From assembly GCA_963826795.1 (NCBI GenBank), contig CAWGYT010000010.1, positions 744,001 through 808,000 of the forward strand: a DNA stretch of 64,000 nucleotides. Direction: 5' to 3'. Source of the stretch: CAWGYT01 sp963826795 (GTDB lineage Bacteria > Planctomycetota > Planctomycetia > Pirellulales > Pirellulaceae). The position numbers and the translations under genes are program-made. Under the pieces are notes generated by a model. The model saw only the letters and a program-made list of their open reading frames with translations, searched no databases and had not been told where the DNA came from. Of the stretch, positions 35,099 through 44,660 are shown piece by piece (the first letter of the stretch is position 1; every line of letters starts with the position of its first letter).

Positions 35099-35284
35099 GC
35101 GGCAGCGGGCTCGCCTGTGGCGTCGGCTTGATGGCCGCGAAAGGGACCCGACCGGCGTTTGGCCATCCGTGTGCCTGCTCCGCGCGAAAGCGGCGACGAT
35201 GCGACATGCACCGTTCTGCTCGCGTCGTTCACTCGTCCCTCGGCGTGTCGGGCGACAAGCGGATCGAGGAAAGTGAGTGACTGC

Positions 35285-37135
35285 ATGAACGACGTGCCGG
35301 AGGAATATTGCTATCTGACCATGACGACAGGTCCCAGGACCGGGACGAGCTTCATGCTATACCCCGAGCATTCCAATCGGATTGGCCGGGGAACGGATTG
35401 TGAAATCGTCGTCGTCGACCCCAACTGCTCGCGCGTCCACGCTCGGATCCAGCGCGAGGAGGACGGCTGGTGGCTTGAGGACGAATCCAGTCGTAACGGG
35501 TCGTTCGTGAATGACGAGCGCGTCGTGCGGCACGCCTTGCAAGATCGAGACGGCCTGCGATTTGGTGAGACGCAGTTCATTTTTTACCGCACCGATGAGC
35601 CTCCCACGTTAACGGCCGCTCGCAGCAATCTTCAGGCGCCCACCGTCATCCGGGAAGCCCAAGTCGATCCCCAGGACTCGTCGCAAATGCTGCTTGCGGC
35701 ATTGGAGAATGCCGAATTTGCTCACGACTTACTGGTGATCTACCAGCTCAGCGTCAAGCTGCTCGAATTCAACGATCCCGATCCGGTGATTCACACCTCG
35801 CTGGATCTGTTACATGACCGGACGAAGGCGTCGGTGGTGGGGTTTTTGTGGGCCACCGAGGACGGCAAGCTGCGTCCGAGGTTAGTCGTGCCCAACGAGG
35901 GTGAAGACATTTCGCTGAACGAAACACTTTCGAACGTGGTGTACGAACAGGGTCGTGCGGTTTGGATCTCCAGTCACGCGGATGCCAGCTCGAGTTCCAG
36001 CTTGCGGCGCTACTCCGACGCGATTTGCGTTCCGCTCGTCAGGAAGGGCGTGACGGTAGGAGTCGTCCATTTGTACCTGAAGCAGGGAAGATTTCGCCGC
36101 GCGGACTTCGACTTTGCCATCTCCGTGGCCAACTTGATGGCCGTGTCGCTCGTACGAACTCGTCGCGATATGGCGCTCAAGGTTGACCACCAGCGGCTGG
36201 CCAATGAGGTTGCGGACTTCAACGAGTTGATCGGCGAGAGCGAAGTGATGCGCGAGCTCAAGTCCAAGATCGCGAAGATCGGGCGAGCTCGAGGTGGGGT
36301 CTTGATACGCGGCGAAAGTGGGTCCGGGAAAGAACTGGTCGCTCGCGCCCTGCATGCCGCCAGTCTTCGCAGCGATCGTCCCTTGTTGTCGGTGAATTGT
36401 GCCGCGATTCCCGCCGAGTTGGTCGAAAGCCAGCTCTTCGGCCACCGCAAGGGCGCCTTCACGGGGGCGGACCGAGATCACCTGGGTTGGTTTCAGCAGG
36501 CCGATACCGGCACGCTGTTCTTGGACGAGATTGGCGAGCTGCCGCAGGAAGGCCAGGCAAAACTGCTTCGGATCCTTGAGGGACATCCCTTCTTGCCGGT
36601 GGGAGCGAATGAGGAGATTTCGGTCGACGTCCGCGTGATTGCTGCCACGAACCGCGACCTCAAGGAATTCGTGCGGCGAAAGGAATTTCGCCAGGACTTG
36701 TATTTTCGGCTTTCAGTCTTCGAGCTCGAGTTGCCTCCGTTGCGGGATCGGGGGTCCGACCTGGAACGGTTGACTGACCATTTCTTTGATCACTTTCGAC
36801 GTCAGCATGGGCGGCCTCACTTGCAGCTCTCACAAGCCGCCCGAGAGCGACTGCTGACGTACGATTGGCCGGGAAACGTGCGGCAACTTCGCAACGTAAT
36901 TGACAGCGCGGTCGTGCTGGCCGAGGGGCAGACCATCGAGAGCGGAGACCTCGGGATTCAGTTTGTACCCATCGGGGATCGCCCCAGTACGCTCCGAATC
37001 GCGGATTGGGAGCGGATCTTGATCCAGGACGCGCTGGCGAAGACGCGTGGCAAAATTCCCGAAGCGGCCAAACTGCTGGGGATTGGCCGCGCGACGCTTT
37101 ACCGCAAGATCGAGGAGTACCAAATCGACCGCTGA
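35285..37135 (+). CDS. FHA-GAF-sigma54 interaction AAA+ transcriptional activator
   Basis: 616 aa. FHA domain at about residues 20-95 (NRIGRGTDCEIVVVDPNCSR, then SSRNGSFVND), GAF domain about 145-305, AAA+ sigma54 domain with Walker A GESGSGKE near 343, the GAFTGA loop near 390 and LFLDEIGELP as Walker B, then a Fis-type HTH (KIPEAAKLLGIGRATLYRK). All parts for sigma54-dependent activation are intact, unlike the PAS protein at 13631. The FHA domain implies input from a threonine-phosphorylated partner. Convergent with lexA, 77 bp apart. Confidence 0.93.
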   Translation: MNDVPEEYCYLTMTTGPRTGTSFMLYPEHSNRIGRGTDCEIVVVDPNCSRVHARIQREEDGWWLEDESSRNGSFVNDERVVRHALQDRDGLRFGETQFIFYRTDEPPTLTAARSNLQAPTVIREAQVDPQDSSQMLLAALENAEFAHDLLVIYQLSVKLLEFNDPDPVIHTSLDLLHDRTKASVVGFLWATEDGKLRPRLVVPNEGEDISLNETLSNVVYEQGRAVWISSHADASSSSSLRRYSDAICVPLVRKGVTVGVVHLYLKQGRFRRADFDFAISVANLMAVSLVRTRRDMALKVDHQRLANEVADFNELIGESEVMRELKSKIAKIGRARGGVLIRGESGSGKELVARALHAASLRSDRPLLSVNCAAIPAELVESQLFGHRKGAFTGADRDHLGWFQQADTGTLFLDEIGELPQEGQAKLLRILEGHPFLPVGANEEISVDVRVIAATNRDLKEFVRRKEFRQDLYFRLSVFELELPPLRDRGSDLERLTDHFFDHFRRQHGRPHLQLSQAARERLLTYDWPGNVRQLRNVIDSAVVLAEGQTIESGDLGIQFVPIGDRPSTLRIADWERILIQDALAKTRGKIPEAAKLLGIGRATLYRKIEEYQIDR

Positions 37136-37212
37136 TTAACCCGCCCGTCGGCGTCCGCGAGAACTTCGACTCTGCGTTCCGCGACCGGAATCGGTCAGTT
37201 CGCCAGCGGGGA

Positions 37213-37845
37213 TCAGACGAGTTTACGCACGACCCCGACAACCACGCCCAGTACTTGGGCGCTGCGGACGTAAATCGGGTCCATCTGCGAGTTGGCGGGC
37301 TGGAGTCGAATTCGATCTTTCTCCGGGAACCAAAACTTGAGCGTGGCCTCACCGTCGTCGGTTTGCGCGATCACCATCTGCCCCGGCGCCGCGGTTGGTT
37401 GACGTTTGACGACGACATAGTCGCCATCGGCGATTTGGGCCTCAATCATCGAGTCGCCTCGCACCTCCAACACGAATTGATCGTCCTTGGCAAACATGGT
37501 CCCGAAGTCGATCGTCTCTTGCTGCTCAATCGCCGCCTGCAAGACGCCCGCCGCGACGCGGCCGGCCAAGGGCAGCCCCTGCGATGCGGGCTGCCAGTCG
37601 GGTTGCCCCGCAACTCCGTTGGCCTGCGTGGCCAGTTGAATTGCGCGTGACATGTTAGGCTGGCGCGTGATGAGCCCCTTCTTTTCCAACGCTTTCAGAT
37701 GGCACATCACGCCGTTGGGAGAACTGATACGAAACCGCCCGCCAATCTCACGCACTGTTGGGCCATAACCCCGATTTTGGATCTTGTCGCGAATAAAGTC
37801 ATAGACGGCACGCTGCCGTTTGGTAAGTTGATCCAAGTGCGTCAT
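37213..37845 (-). CDS. lexA: LexA repressor
   Basis: SOS repressor and autoprotease, 210 aa. N-terminal winged HTH (LTKRQRAVYDFIRDKIQNRG, PTVREIGGRF, SPNGVMCHLKALEKKGL). The cleavage site is the Ala-Gly in LAGRVAAG, the catalytic Ser lies in VRGDSMIEAQI and the Lys in GEATLKFW. ATG 37845 (MTHLDQLTK) is preferred over an open frame 45 bp longer, as CCAAGGA precedes it. A promoter with likely autoregulatory sites lies at 37889-37930. Confidence 0.95.
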   Translation of the reverse strand: MTHLDQLTKRQRAVYDFIRDKIQNRGYGPTVREIGGRFRISSPNGVMCHLKALEKKGLITRQPNMSRAIQLATQANGVAGQPDWQPASQGLPLAGRVAAGVLQAAIEQQETIDFGTMFAKDDQFVLEVRGDSMIEAQIADGDYVVVKRQPTAAPGQMVIAQTDDGEATLKFWFPEKDRIRLQPANSQMDPIYVRSAQVLGVVVGVVRKLV

Positions 37846-37888
37846 CTGGGTTGTCCTTGGGGGGTGCCTTCTGAATTCGGAGGCGTGC

Positions 37889-37930
37889 AATATAATATAC
37901 GGGTGTACACAGTCAATAGCGTTTGTACAC
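37889..37930 (-). promoter_or_regulatory. lexA promoter with paired TGTACAC operator-like sites
   Basis: On the minus strand: -35 TTGACT (37916-37911), 16-bp spacer, -10 TATATT (37894-37889). Two TGTACAC 7-mers (plus-strand positions 37904-37910 and 37924-37930) start exactly 20 bp apart; one fills the spacer and the other lies just upstream of the -35 element. Confidence 0.55.
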
Positions 37931-38089
37931 TATCGTTCGACGAAGTCGGCGACTCGGATATCGCGTGCTGGCGGGAGGGTCGCGATCTGAGGGGCGGGCG
38001 TCTGCGTGGAAAACCTAGAGTTGGGTCAGCTGTCGGCTTCCTTCGGAGTCGTCCGGCCGGTCCTTTTGCAACCAGAGGAGAGTCGAGGA

Positions 38090-39931
38090 ATGCGTCAGAT
38101 CCGTTGGCTATTCGGTTGGGTACTGATGGGCGGCTGGTTGTGGGGGGCGATCGTGGACGCGCCGCAATCGGCCTGGGCCGACGAGGAGACCAAGGTCGCC
38201 CCAGCCGAGTCCTCCGAGGGGGACGCGACGGTGTCGAAAAAGCCGGAGCCTCGTCAGGCAACCGTCGTCAGCGTGGGTTTGTCGGGCGGTTTGGCCGAGG
38301 GCGTTTCTCCTCCTGGACTGTTCGGCGAGTTACAGAAAAACTTGCGGCAGACGATCGATCGGCTGGAACGCGCCGCGAACGACGACGACGTCTCGGCCGT
38401 CGTGTTGCGGCTTCGGAATCCGGTCCTGGGTCGGGGCAAATTGCATGAACTGCGTTCGGCGATTCGGACACTGCGGAACTCCGGCAAGAAGATCTACGCC
38501 GACCTGGAGTTCGCAACCCCGGCGGACTATCTGCTGGCCTCGGCCTGTGACCAAATTGTGATGCCCGAATCGGGAACGCTGTTGCTGCCAGGTGTCCGTG
38601 CCGAGGTGACCTTTTATAAGAATCTGTTCGACAAACTTGGTCTCCAAGCCGACATGCTGCAGGTGGGCGAGTTCAAAGGAGCGGCCGAGCCATATACGCG
38701 AAGTGAGATGAGCGCGTCGTTTCGCCGCCAGTACGAGTTGGTGATCGATGACCTTTACGATCAAATGCTCGATCTGATCGCGACCGATCGACGGCTGAAT
38801 CGGGAGGAAGTCAAGGCGGCGATGGATCGGGGGCTGCTGACGGCGCAGCAGGCCGCGGAGGTCGGGCTGATCGATCAAGTGGCCTATGAAGACGAGTACC
38901 GTCGCCACCTCGGCGAATCGCTCCAGGTGGACGAATTGAAGATGGTCCGCAATTACGGGCGGAAGAAAGTGGACACGGACTTTTCCGGAATGACGGGAAT
39001 TTTCAAGTTCATCGAACTCTTGACCGGCGGCGAGTCGAAGGGAAGGACGACGAAACAGAAAAAGATTGCCGTCGTGTACGCGGTGGGAGCGATCATGTCG
39101 GGTCGGAGTCAAGCCGATCTTTTCGGTGGGGAGACACTGGGCAGCGACACGATCGTGGCGGCCTTGGCCGAGGCCGAGGCGGACAATTCGGTGGTTGGGA
39201 TCGTGCTTCGAATTGATAGCCCGGGAGGATCCGCCCTGGCCAGCGACCTGATCTGGCATCAGGTCCGACAATGCAAGAAGCCCCTCGTGGCCAGCATGGG
39301 AGACATTGCAGCCAGTGGCGGCTACTATATCGCGATGGGGTGTGACAAGATTGTGGCTGAGCCCGGCACGCTGACCGGCTCGATCGGCGTCGTGGGGGGG
39401 AAGATCGCACTGGGCGGGCTGATGGACAAAGTCGGTGTCCAGGTCGACGTCATCAGCCGGGGAAATAACAGTGGCATCTTTTCCACCGATCAAGCGTTCA
39501 CGGACTCGGAGCGCGAGGTTTTTCAAAAGTCGATGGAGGCGATCTATGAACAATTCACGTCCAAGGCGGCAGAAGGCCGAGGAATGGACGCCGAGCGGAT
39601 CAAGTCACTCGCCGGTGGCCGAATCTGGACGGGTCGCCAGGCGGAGCAGAACGGGCTGGTCGATCAGTTGGGAACGCTGGCTGATGCGATTCGCCTGACG
39701 CGTGGACTGGCCGAGGTCCCCGCGGACGACGAGACTCAACTCTTAATTTTGCCGAAGTCGAAGAGTTTCTTCGAACAACTGTTTGAGGGGCCCGATGCGG
39801 AACTCCGAATGCCGCTGGGGAGTCCCTTCAGCGGCCTGATGCGACAAGCGCCGAAGGACGCTTGGACGGCCTACCAGCTGCTGCAGGAGCCGTTCTTGTG
39901 CTGGTTGCCCTACCACATCGCGATCCAGTGA
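38090..39931 (+). CDS. sppA: Signal peptide peptidase SppA, long form
   Basis: Serine peptidase of family S49. 613 aa with an N-terminal hydrophobic signal (LFGWVLMGGWLWGAIVDA) and likely cleavage after AWA. Two ClpP-like halves: the first contributes the general-base Lys in VGEFKGAAEPYTR (about residue 198), the second the nucleophile Ser in DIAASGGYYIAMG (about residue 408). This duplicated layout is that of the E. coli 67-kDa form. ATG 38090 is supported by AGAGGAGAG upstream. Divergent from lexA. Confidence 0.93.
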   Translation: MRQIRWLFGWVLMGGWLWGAIVDAPQSAWADEETKVAPAESSEGDATVSKKPEPRQATVVSVGLSGGLAEGVSPPGLFGELQKNLRQTIDRLERAANDDDVSAVVLRLRNPVLGRGKLHELRSAIRTLRNSGKKIYADLEFATPADYLLASACDQIVMPESGTLLLPGVRAEVTFYKNLFDKLGLQADMLQVGEFKGAAEPYTRSEMSASFRRQYELVIDDLYDQMLDLIATDRRLNREEVKAAMDRGLLTAQQAAEVGLIDQVAYEDEYRRHLGESLQVDELKMVRNYGRKKVDTDFSGMTGIFKFIELLTGGESKGRTTKQKKIAVVYAVGAIMSGRSQADLFGGETLGSDTIVAALAEAEADNSVVGIVLRIDSPGGSALASDLIWHQVRQCKKPLVASMGDIAASGGYYIAMGCDKIVAEPGTLTGSIGVVGGKIALGGLMDKVGVQVDVISRGNNSGIFSTDQAFTDSEREVFQKSMEAIYEQFTSKAAEGRGMDAERIKSLAGGRIWTGRQAEQNGLVDQLGTLADAIRLTRGLAEVPADDETQLLILPKSKSFFEQLFEGPDAELRMPLGSPFSGLMRQAPKDAWTAYQLLQEPFLCWLPYHIAIQ

Positions 39932-40002
39932 ACGCGCGCGGCGCGGCGGGCTGACGCAGCGTCCAACGGATCCTGTCTCGCGAACGTTGCCTTCCAAGGG
40001 TG

Positions 40003-41145
40003 TCAATGACGCGTGATCGTCAGGTTGTCTCGATGGATGACCTCGACGTACGGGCAATGACCCAGGGTGCGGGCGATTTCGTGACTGTGGAGCCCTTGGA
40101 TACGGCGCAGTTCGTCGGCGGAATAGTTGCTCAGGCCACGCGCACGCTCCTGCCCTTGGCTGTCCTGCAGCGACACCACATCGCCCTTCCGGAAATTACC
40201 CCCGGTCGCCCGGATTCCGATCGCCAGCAGACTCCTCCCGTCCCGTACGACGGCGTCGCAGGCCCCGTCGTCGATTTGGAGGACGCCCTGAGGTGGGGCG
40301 GAGAAGCCAATCCATCGCTTCCACGGACTGACGCTTTTGCCTTCCGCCAGGAAGGCCGTGCCGATCACCTCGCCTTGTGTGATTCGCTCCAGAACCCGCG
40401 GCTCACGACCATGGGCCAGGATCACATTTTCGCCGGCGACCGTACACATTCGAGCGGCCGCGAGTTTGCTGGCCATGCCGCCCTTACTCAGCCCTGACCG
40501 ATGGCCTTGAACGTAGGCGTCAATCGACGCGTCGATCTGGGCCACGGTCGCGATGACCTGGCTGGTCGGTGCCTCGGGTGGGCCGTCATAGAGTCCGGCG
40601 ACGTCCGACAAAATAATCAGAAGCGGCGCTCTTAGCAAATTCGTGACCAAGGCCGCCAAACGATCGTTGTCCCCGAAGGTCTTCATCAGCTCGTCGACGG
40701 CGACGGTGTCGTTCTCGTTAATGATCGGAACCGCGCCCAGGTCCAGCAAGGAACGCAGCGTGTTACGGACATTCAGGTAACTTGTGCGATCAATCAGGTC
40801 GCCCGCCGTCAGGAGAACTTGGGCCGCGTGGTGTCCATGTTGCCGAAGTGTCCGGTCGTAGGCCTCGATCAACTTGGTCTGCCCGACGGCGGCAACCGCC
40901 TGTAGTCGCGCCAAGTCGCTGGGACGCGAGTGGAGTCCGAGTTGCGACATGCCTGCTCCCACGGCCCCGCTGCTGACCAAGACGACTTCCCGGTCTGCCT
41001 GTCGAAGCTGGTGCATCTGGTCCGCCAGATCGGCAATCCGATCATAGTCGAGTCGTCCATCGGGCTGGGTTAGGACGCGGGTGCCGACCTTGATTACGAT
41101 GGGCGATGCAGAACTGGCGATTTGCTGGCGAAGTGAGTCAGTCAT
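40003..41145 (-). CDS. proB: Glutamate 5-kinase ProB
   Basis: First enzyme of proline synthesis, phosphorylating glutamate. 380 aa from ATG 41145 (MTDSLRQQIA). Amino-acid kinase core: IVIKVGTRVL, VVLVSSGAVGAG, VPIINENDTVAVDE, FGDNDRLAALV, GGMASKLAAA. A PUA domain follows (GVLQIDDGACDAVVRDGRSL through to the end). No proA adjacent. Convergent with sppA. Confidence 0.95.
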   Translation of the reverse strand: MTDSLRQQIASSASPIVIKVGTRVLTQPDGRLDYDRIADLADQMHQLRQADREVVLVSSGAVGAGMSQLGLHSRPSDLARLQAVAAVGQTKLIEAYDRTLRQHGHHAAQVLLTAGDLIDRTSYLNVRNTLRSLLDLGAVPIINENDTVAVDELMKTFGDNDRLAALVTNLLRAPLLIILSDVAGLYDGPPEAPTSQVIATVAQIDASIDAYVQGHRSGLSKGGMASKLAAARMCTVAGENVILAHGREPRVLERITQGEVIGTAFLAEGKSVSPWKRWIGFSAPPQGVLQIDDGACDAVVRDGRSLLAIGIRATGGNFRKGDVVSLQDSQGQERARGLSNYSADELRRIQGLHSHEIARTLGHCPYVEVIHRDNLTITRH

Positions 41146-41504
41146 ACCGAAATGGACCCGGGCGCAGGAGCGGACCGCAGTCCGAATTATGCCGTTTCCC
41201 CCTGATCCTGACCATGGTCGTTCGCCCTTCAGTTCTGCAGTGGACGGCTGAAGTCGCAGCTCACCCTCCGCCCGTCGGTTGTGAAAGCGAGCGGGCCCAC
41301 GTACAATGCAACCGAAGGCAAGTGAAGGCGAAGCAATCGAGCGAATTCGTTCCTTGCGGGTCGCGATTGAAATGGGGCGGGTTGAGATTTCGACGATCGG
41401 CGGCGGGCCGCCACGATAATTTCTCGGCGCCCGGCCCGCGATTGCCTTTCCCCACTTCCCTGGACAGTTCTGGCGGCCAATTCCCCCGAGGTGTTTGCAA
41501 CCCC
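41146..41504. other. 359-bp divergent region between proB and purF
   Basis: No gene, RNA or riboswitch fold recognised; no clear PurR-type site. Confidence 0.4.
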
Positions 41505-43099
41505 ATGAGTGAGATTCATCACGAGTGTGGCGTGGCGGCGATCTATCATCTGGCCAGTGCCGAGCCAAGCCGACTCTGTCCACCGCAAGGTCCGGAGCAG
41601 GTGTCGCGGCTGATGGTTCGGATGCTGCTCGATATTCAGAACCGGGGACAGCTTGCCGCCGGGATGACGTCCTTCAATCCCCAGCGGCCTCAATTGATCG
41701 ACACGCATAAGGAAGTGGGGTCGGTGAGCGAAGTGTTTCGGTTGTCGCATAGCGGCAAGCGGGAGAGCTTGATGTCGCAATATGCGGGCCGCGCCGCAAT
41801 CGGTCATGTCCGCTATGCAACGTGCGGGAGGGACGATCGAAGCTACGCCCAGCCATTCGAGCGTCATCATCTGCAGAAGCACAAGTGGTTCAGCTTCGCG
41901 TTCAATGGACAGCTGGCAAATTATCTCCAGCTGCGCGCTCAGTTGCTGCAAGGAAACGACCACCATTTGCGCGCGAAACGGACACCGAAATCATTATGCA
42001 CGAGCTCAGCCGCGAACTTGGCGGTGAGCAGCGGACAAGTTTAGTGGACGTGATGCGCCACGTCGCGCGTCGATTTGATGGGGCTTACAGCCTGGCCATG
42101 CTCAACGCCAACGGCGAGATGCTCGTGGCCCGAGATCCGCTGGGCATTAAACCGATGTGTTACGCAATTGACGGCCCGCTGTTCGCGGCCGCGAGCGAAT
42201 CGGTCGCACTGGCGAACTTGGGGTTTGAACGCGACAGCATCAAGTCGCTCGAGCCGGGAATGGCGGTGGTCGTTTCTGATGGTGAGCTGACGTTCGAGCG
42301 CTATGCCGCGTCTCCACGTCGGGCTCATTGCTTTTTCGAATGGATCTATTTCGCCAACGTCGCCAGCACGCTCGACGACCGCAGCGTTTATCTTTCCCGC
42401 ACGGCGCTCGGCGAGGAGTTGGCTCGGCTGGAACGCGAAACCGCACAGGTGGTCCTGGATGAAGATACGATCATTGTGCCGGTTCCCGATACGAGCAAGG
42501 CGGCGGCGGACGCGATGGCCTTCGCCTTGAAGATTCCTTGCCGGGAAGGGTTGATCCGAAATCGTTATTCGGGCCGAACCTTCATCGAAGGCAGCAATAG
42601 CCGCCACGAAGCCGCTCGCATCAAATACACGCCGCTGCGCCACGTGCTGCAGGGGAAACGCGTGTTGCTGGTCGAGGACTCAATTGTCCGCAGCACGACG
42701 ATGAAGGTCCTACTCAACCGGATTCGGGATGAAGGCGGAGCGGCGGAGATCCATGTACGCGTCGCCTGCCCGCCCATCATCGCGCCTTGTTTTTATGGCA
42801 TTGACATGTCCACGGTGGACGAACTTTTCGCGCCGCGATTTCTGAAAGGCGGGATGCTGACGACGGAAATGCAGCAGGAAATGGCGGATTCGCTCGGGGC
42901 CGATTCGCTCCGATACCTGCCGGTTTCTTCGATTGCTCGGGCGATCAAGCTTCCCGCCGATGATCTTTGTCAGGCTTGTATCACGGGTGAGTATCCAACG
43001 CCCTGCGGGCAGGAACTCTACGAAATCTCCCTGCAACAGCATGACCTCGGCGTCTCGCGCCAGCGGACCTATGAGCGCGTGGAGGCCGTTCGCTCGTAA
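41505..43099 (+). CDS. purF: Amidophosphoribosyltransferase PurF, frameshifted
   Basis: Commits PRPP to purine synthesis using glutamine. The start MSEIHHECGVAAIY shows a short propeptide followed by the catalytic Cys, as in the Bacillus-type enzyme. Other marks are RAAIGHVRYAT, FAFNGQLANY, and the PRPP motif VLLVEDSIVRSTT; the C-terminal CQACITGEYPTP fits the Fe-S cluster type. The frame breaks at GCGCGCG 41969-41975: the first frame stops at 42044 and the second carries the rest (EIIMHELSREL onward). Removing one CG restores 530 aa. A working gene is expected in a free-living cell, so artefact or very recent slippage is likely. Confidence 0.92.
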
Positions 43100-43153
43100 C
43101 CTAACCGCGTGTCAGCAGGCAGCTCGCTCGGCAGTTGACGTGGACGCATTGGC

Positions 43154-43801
43154 CTACGGCTCCGCTTTACGAAACTGGGCTCGATAGACCGGTTGTCCCT
43201 CGATTCGGCTGCGACGTTCGAAGTGCGTGCGGTAATCCAAGCTGTGACTCGCGGGAAGCTCGCTCACTTCATACGGCCCTCGCAGCGGGACCGAGGCCGC
43301 GATCAGTTCCAGGGACTGCCGATGATATTCCTCGACATCGGTCCAAAAATGGAGGCTTCCCCCCGGAGCCAGGACGCGAACGATTTGAAGCAAGAACGGC
43401 AGGTTCATGATCCGTCGCTTGTGGTGCCGATTCTTCCACCACGGGTCGGGGAAGTAGATGTGCACGGCCGCCGCGCACGCTTCGTCAAGGTGGTCACGGA
43501 AGAAAATCTGCGCGTCGCCGTGAATCACGCGGACATTGTTCAGTTGGCGTCGCGCAAGGCGAGACGCCGTAAATTCGGCGTACTTCTTGGCGACTTCGAT
43601 GCCCAGGAAGGATCGGTCGGGATACGTGGCGCCTGCCGTCGTTAAGAACAATCCCTTGCCGCTTCCCACTTCGATTTCCAGCGGCGAGGCATTCCCGAAA
43701 CAAGCGTGGGGCTGAAACGGCGACCGCATTTGCTCGAGATGCATCAGGTGCCGGGACAGGTCGATGCCCGGGGGAATCTTGCGAAGCGCTCGGCGGCCCA
43801 T
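43154..43801 (-). CDS. trmB: tRNA (guanine-N7-)-methyltransferase TrmB
   Basis: SAM-dependent enzyme forming m7G46 in tRNA. 215 aa with LEIEVGSGKGLFL as the SAM motif, SFLGIEVAKKYAE, and the diagnostic IYFPDPWWKNRHHKRR, plus LHFWTDVEEY near the end. ATG 43801 lies 15 bp after the stop of the FabZ-like gene, so the two are probably cotranscribed. Convergent with purF. Confidence 0.95.
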   Translation of the reverse strand: MGRRALRKIPPGIDLSRHLMHLEQMRSPFQPHACFGNASPLEIEVGSGKGLFLTTAGATYPDRSFLGIEVAKKYAEFTASRLARRQLNNVRVIHGDAQIFFRDHLDEACAAAVHIYFPDPWWKNRHHKRRIMNLPFLLQIVRVLAPGGSLHFWTDVEEYHRQSLELIAASVPLRGPYEVSELPASHSLDYRTHFERRSRIEGQPVYRAQFRKAEP

Positions 43802-43816
43802 GATGTTGGATCTCGA

Positions 43817-44341
43817 TCAGGCGGGGTCCCGTTTCGTCACCGCCTGCAAGGCGGAAATCGGGAGCGGGATTCCCTTGAGCGATCCTTCCACGACGATGCG
43901 GTCTTGCACAAAGCCTTGGAAACGGCAGACGATCATCCGGCCACGCCGGACCTTGACCAACTCGGTCGCCACGTACAGTCGATCGCCCGGCAGCACGGGA
44001 TCTCGAAATCGAACATCCTCCAGTCCACCGAAGCCCACCATCTCGCTGCCCAAGAGGTCGTATTTCTGCGTGTAGTAGGAAGCCAGCTGCGCGGCGGCTT
44101 CGCACATGATCACGCCCGGCATCAGTGGCATTCCAGGCATGTGGCCCCGCACCCAGAAGTCCTGCTCGCTCGTGTCCTTGTAGCCCAAACAGCGGTGGTG
44201 CTCGCTATCTTCGAAGACAATCGCCGTCAATTGCTCCATCTCGAATCGTTGAGGGTTATATCGCCGAATCTGACTTAGATCGGCGACCACCCGCTTCAGA
44301 TCGATCTCCGAAAGATCGTAAAGAAAGTCGCGTCCCCTCAC
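43817..44341 (-). CDS. FabZ-like 3-hydroxyacyl-ACP dehydratase (hotdog fold)
   Basis: 174 aa. The hotdog core has the catalytic pair: His in FWVRGHMPGMPLMPGV and Glu in MCEAAAQLASYY, as in FabZ. The surrounding sequence is divergent from housekeeping FabZ (an N-terminal extension of ~45 residues and a long RGRMIVCRFQGFVQ strand), so it may serve a specialised acyl chain. GTG start with AAGGGG 7 nt upstream. Pairs with trmB. Confidence 0.8.
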   Translation of the reverse strand: MRGRDFLYDLSEIDLKRVVADLSQIRRYNPQRFEMEQLTAIVFEDSEHHRCLGYKDTSEQDFWVRGHMPGMPLMPGVIMCEAAAQLASYYTQKYDLLGSEMVGFGGLEDVRFRDPVLPGDRLYVATELVKVRRGRMIVCRFQGFVQDRIVVEGSLKGIPLPISALQAVTKRDPA

Positions 44342-44504
44342 GGTTAGCCCCTTTATTCAAGATCGGTTTCGAATGTGGGCTACGTGTGGGCGAGCGATCT
44401 GCTGCCGGTCTGGCACGCATCGTCAACACGAAACCGTCTGTGCCCACTCGCTGGCGCTTGAAACGGGTTGTCCCCGCGGCTGTGACAAATCGGTTTCCGG
44501 ATGG

Positions 44505-44603
44505 CTAGGTCTTGATCGACTTACGCTTCGCCTTTCGGGCGCGGGCGTTGGCGGGGCGTCGGCCATGATTGGCCTTCTTCAGTTTGCGATGCGGCTTGGC
44601 CAT
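44505..44603 (-). CDS. 32-aa basic protein, bL37-like ribosomal mini-protein
   Basis: Very short ORF encoding 32 residues, almost half Lys/Arg, with the core KKANHGRRPANA. From memory this recalls the NHGKRPN motif of the mycobacterial ribosomal mini-protein bL37. ATG 44603 is preceded by a perfect AGGAGG (44610-44615) at 6 nt, strong support for translation. It lies 57 bp after the RND gene on the same strand. The ribosomal assignment is inference from a short motif. Confidence 0.6.
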   Translation of the reverse strand: MAKPHRKLKKANHGRRPANARARKAKRKSIKT

Positions 44604-44660
44604 CGGTGTTCCTCCTGGCGATTCGGTGCAGTTTGAGCAAACCCCAGAGGATACCAGGAA

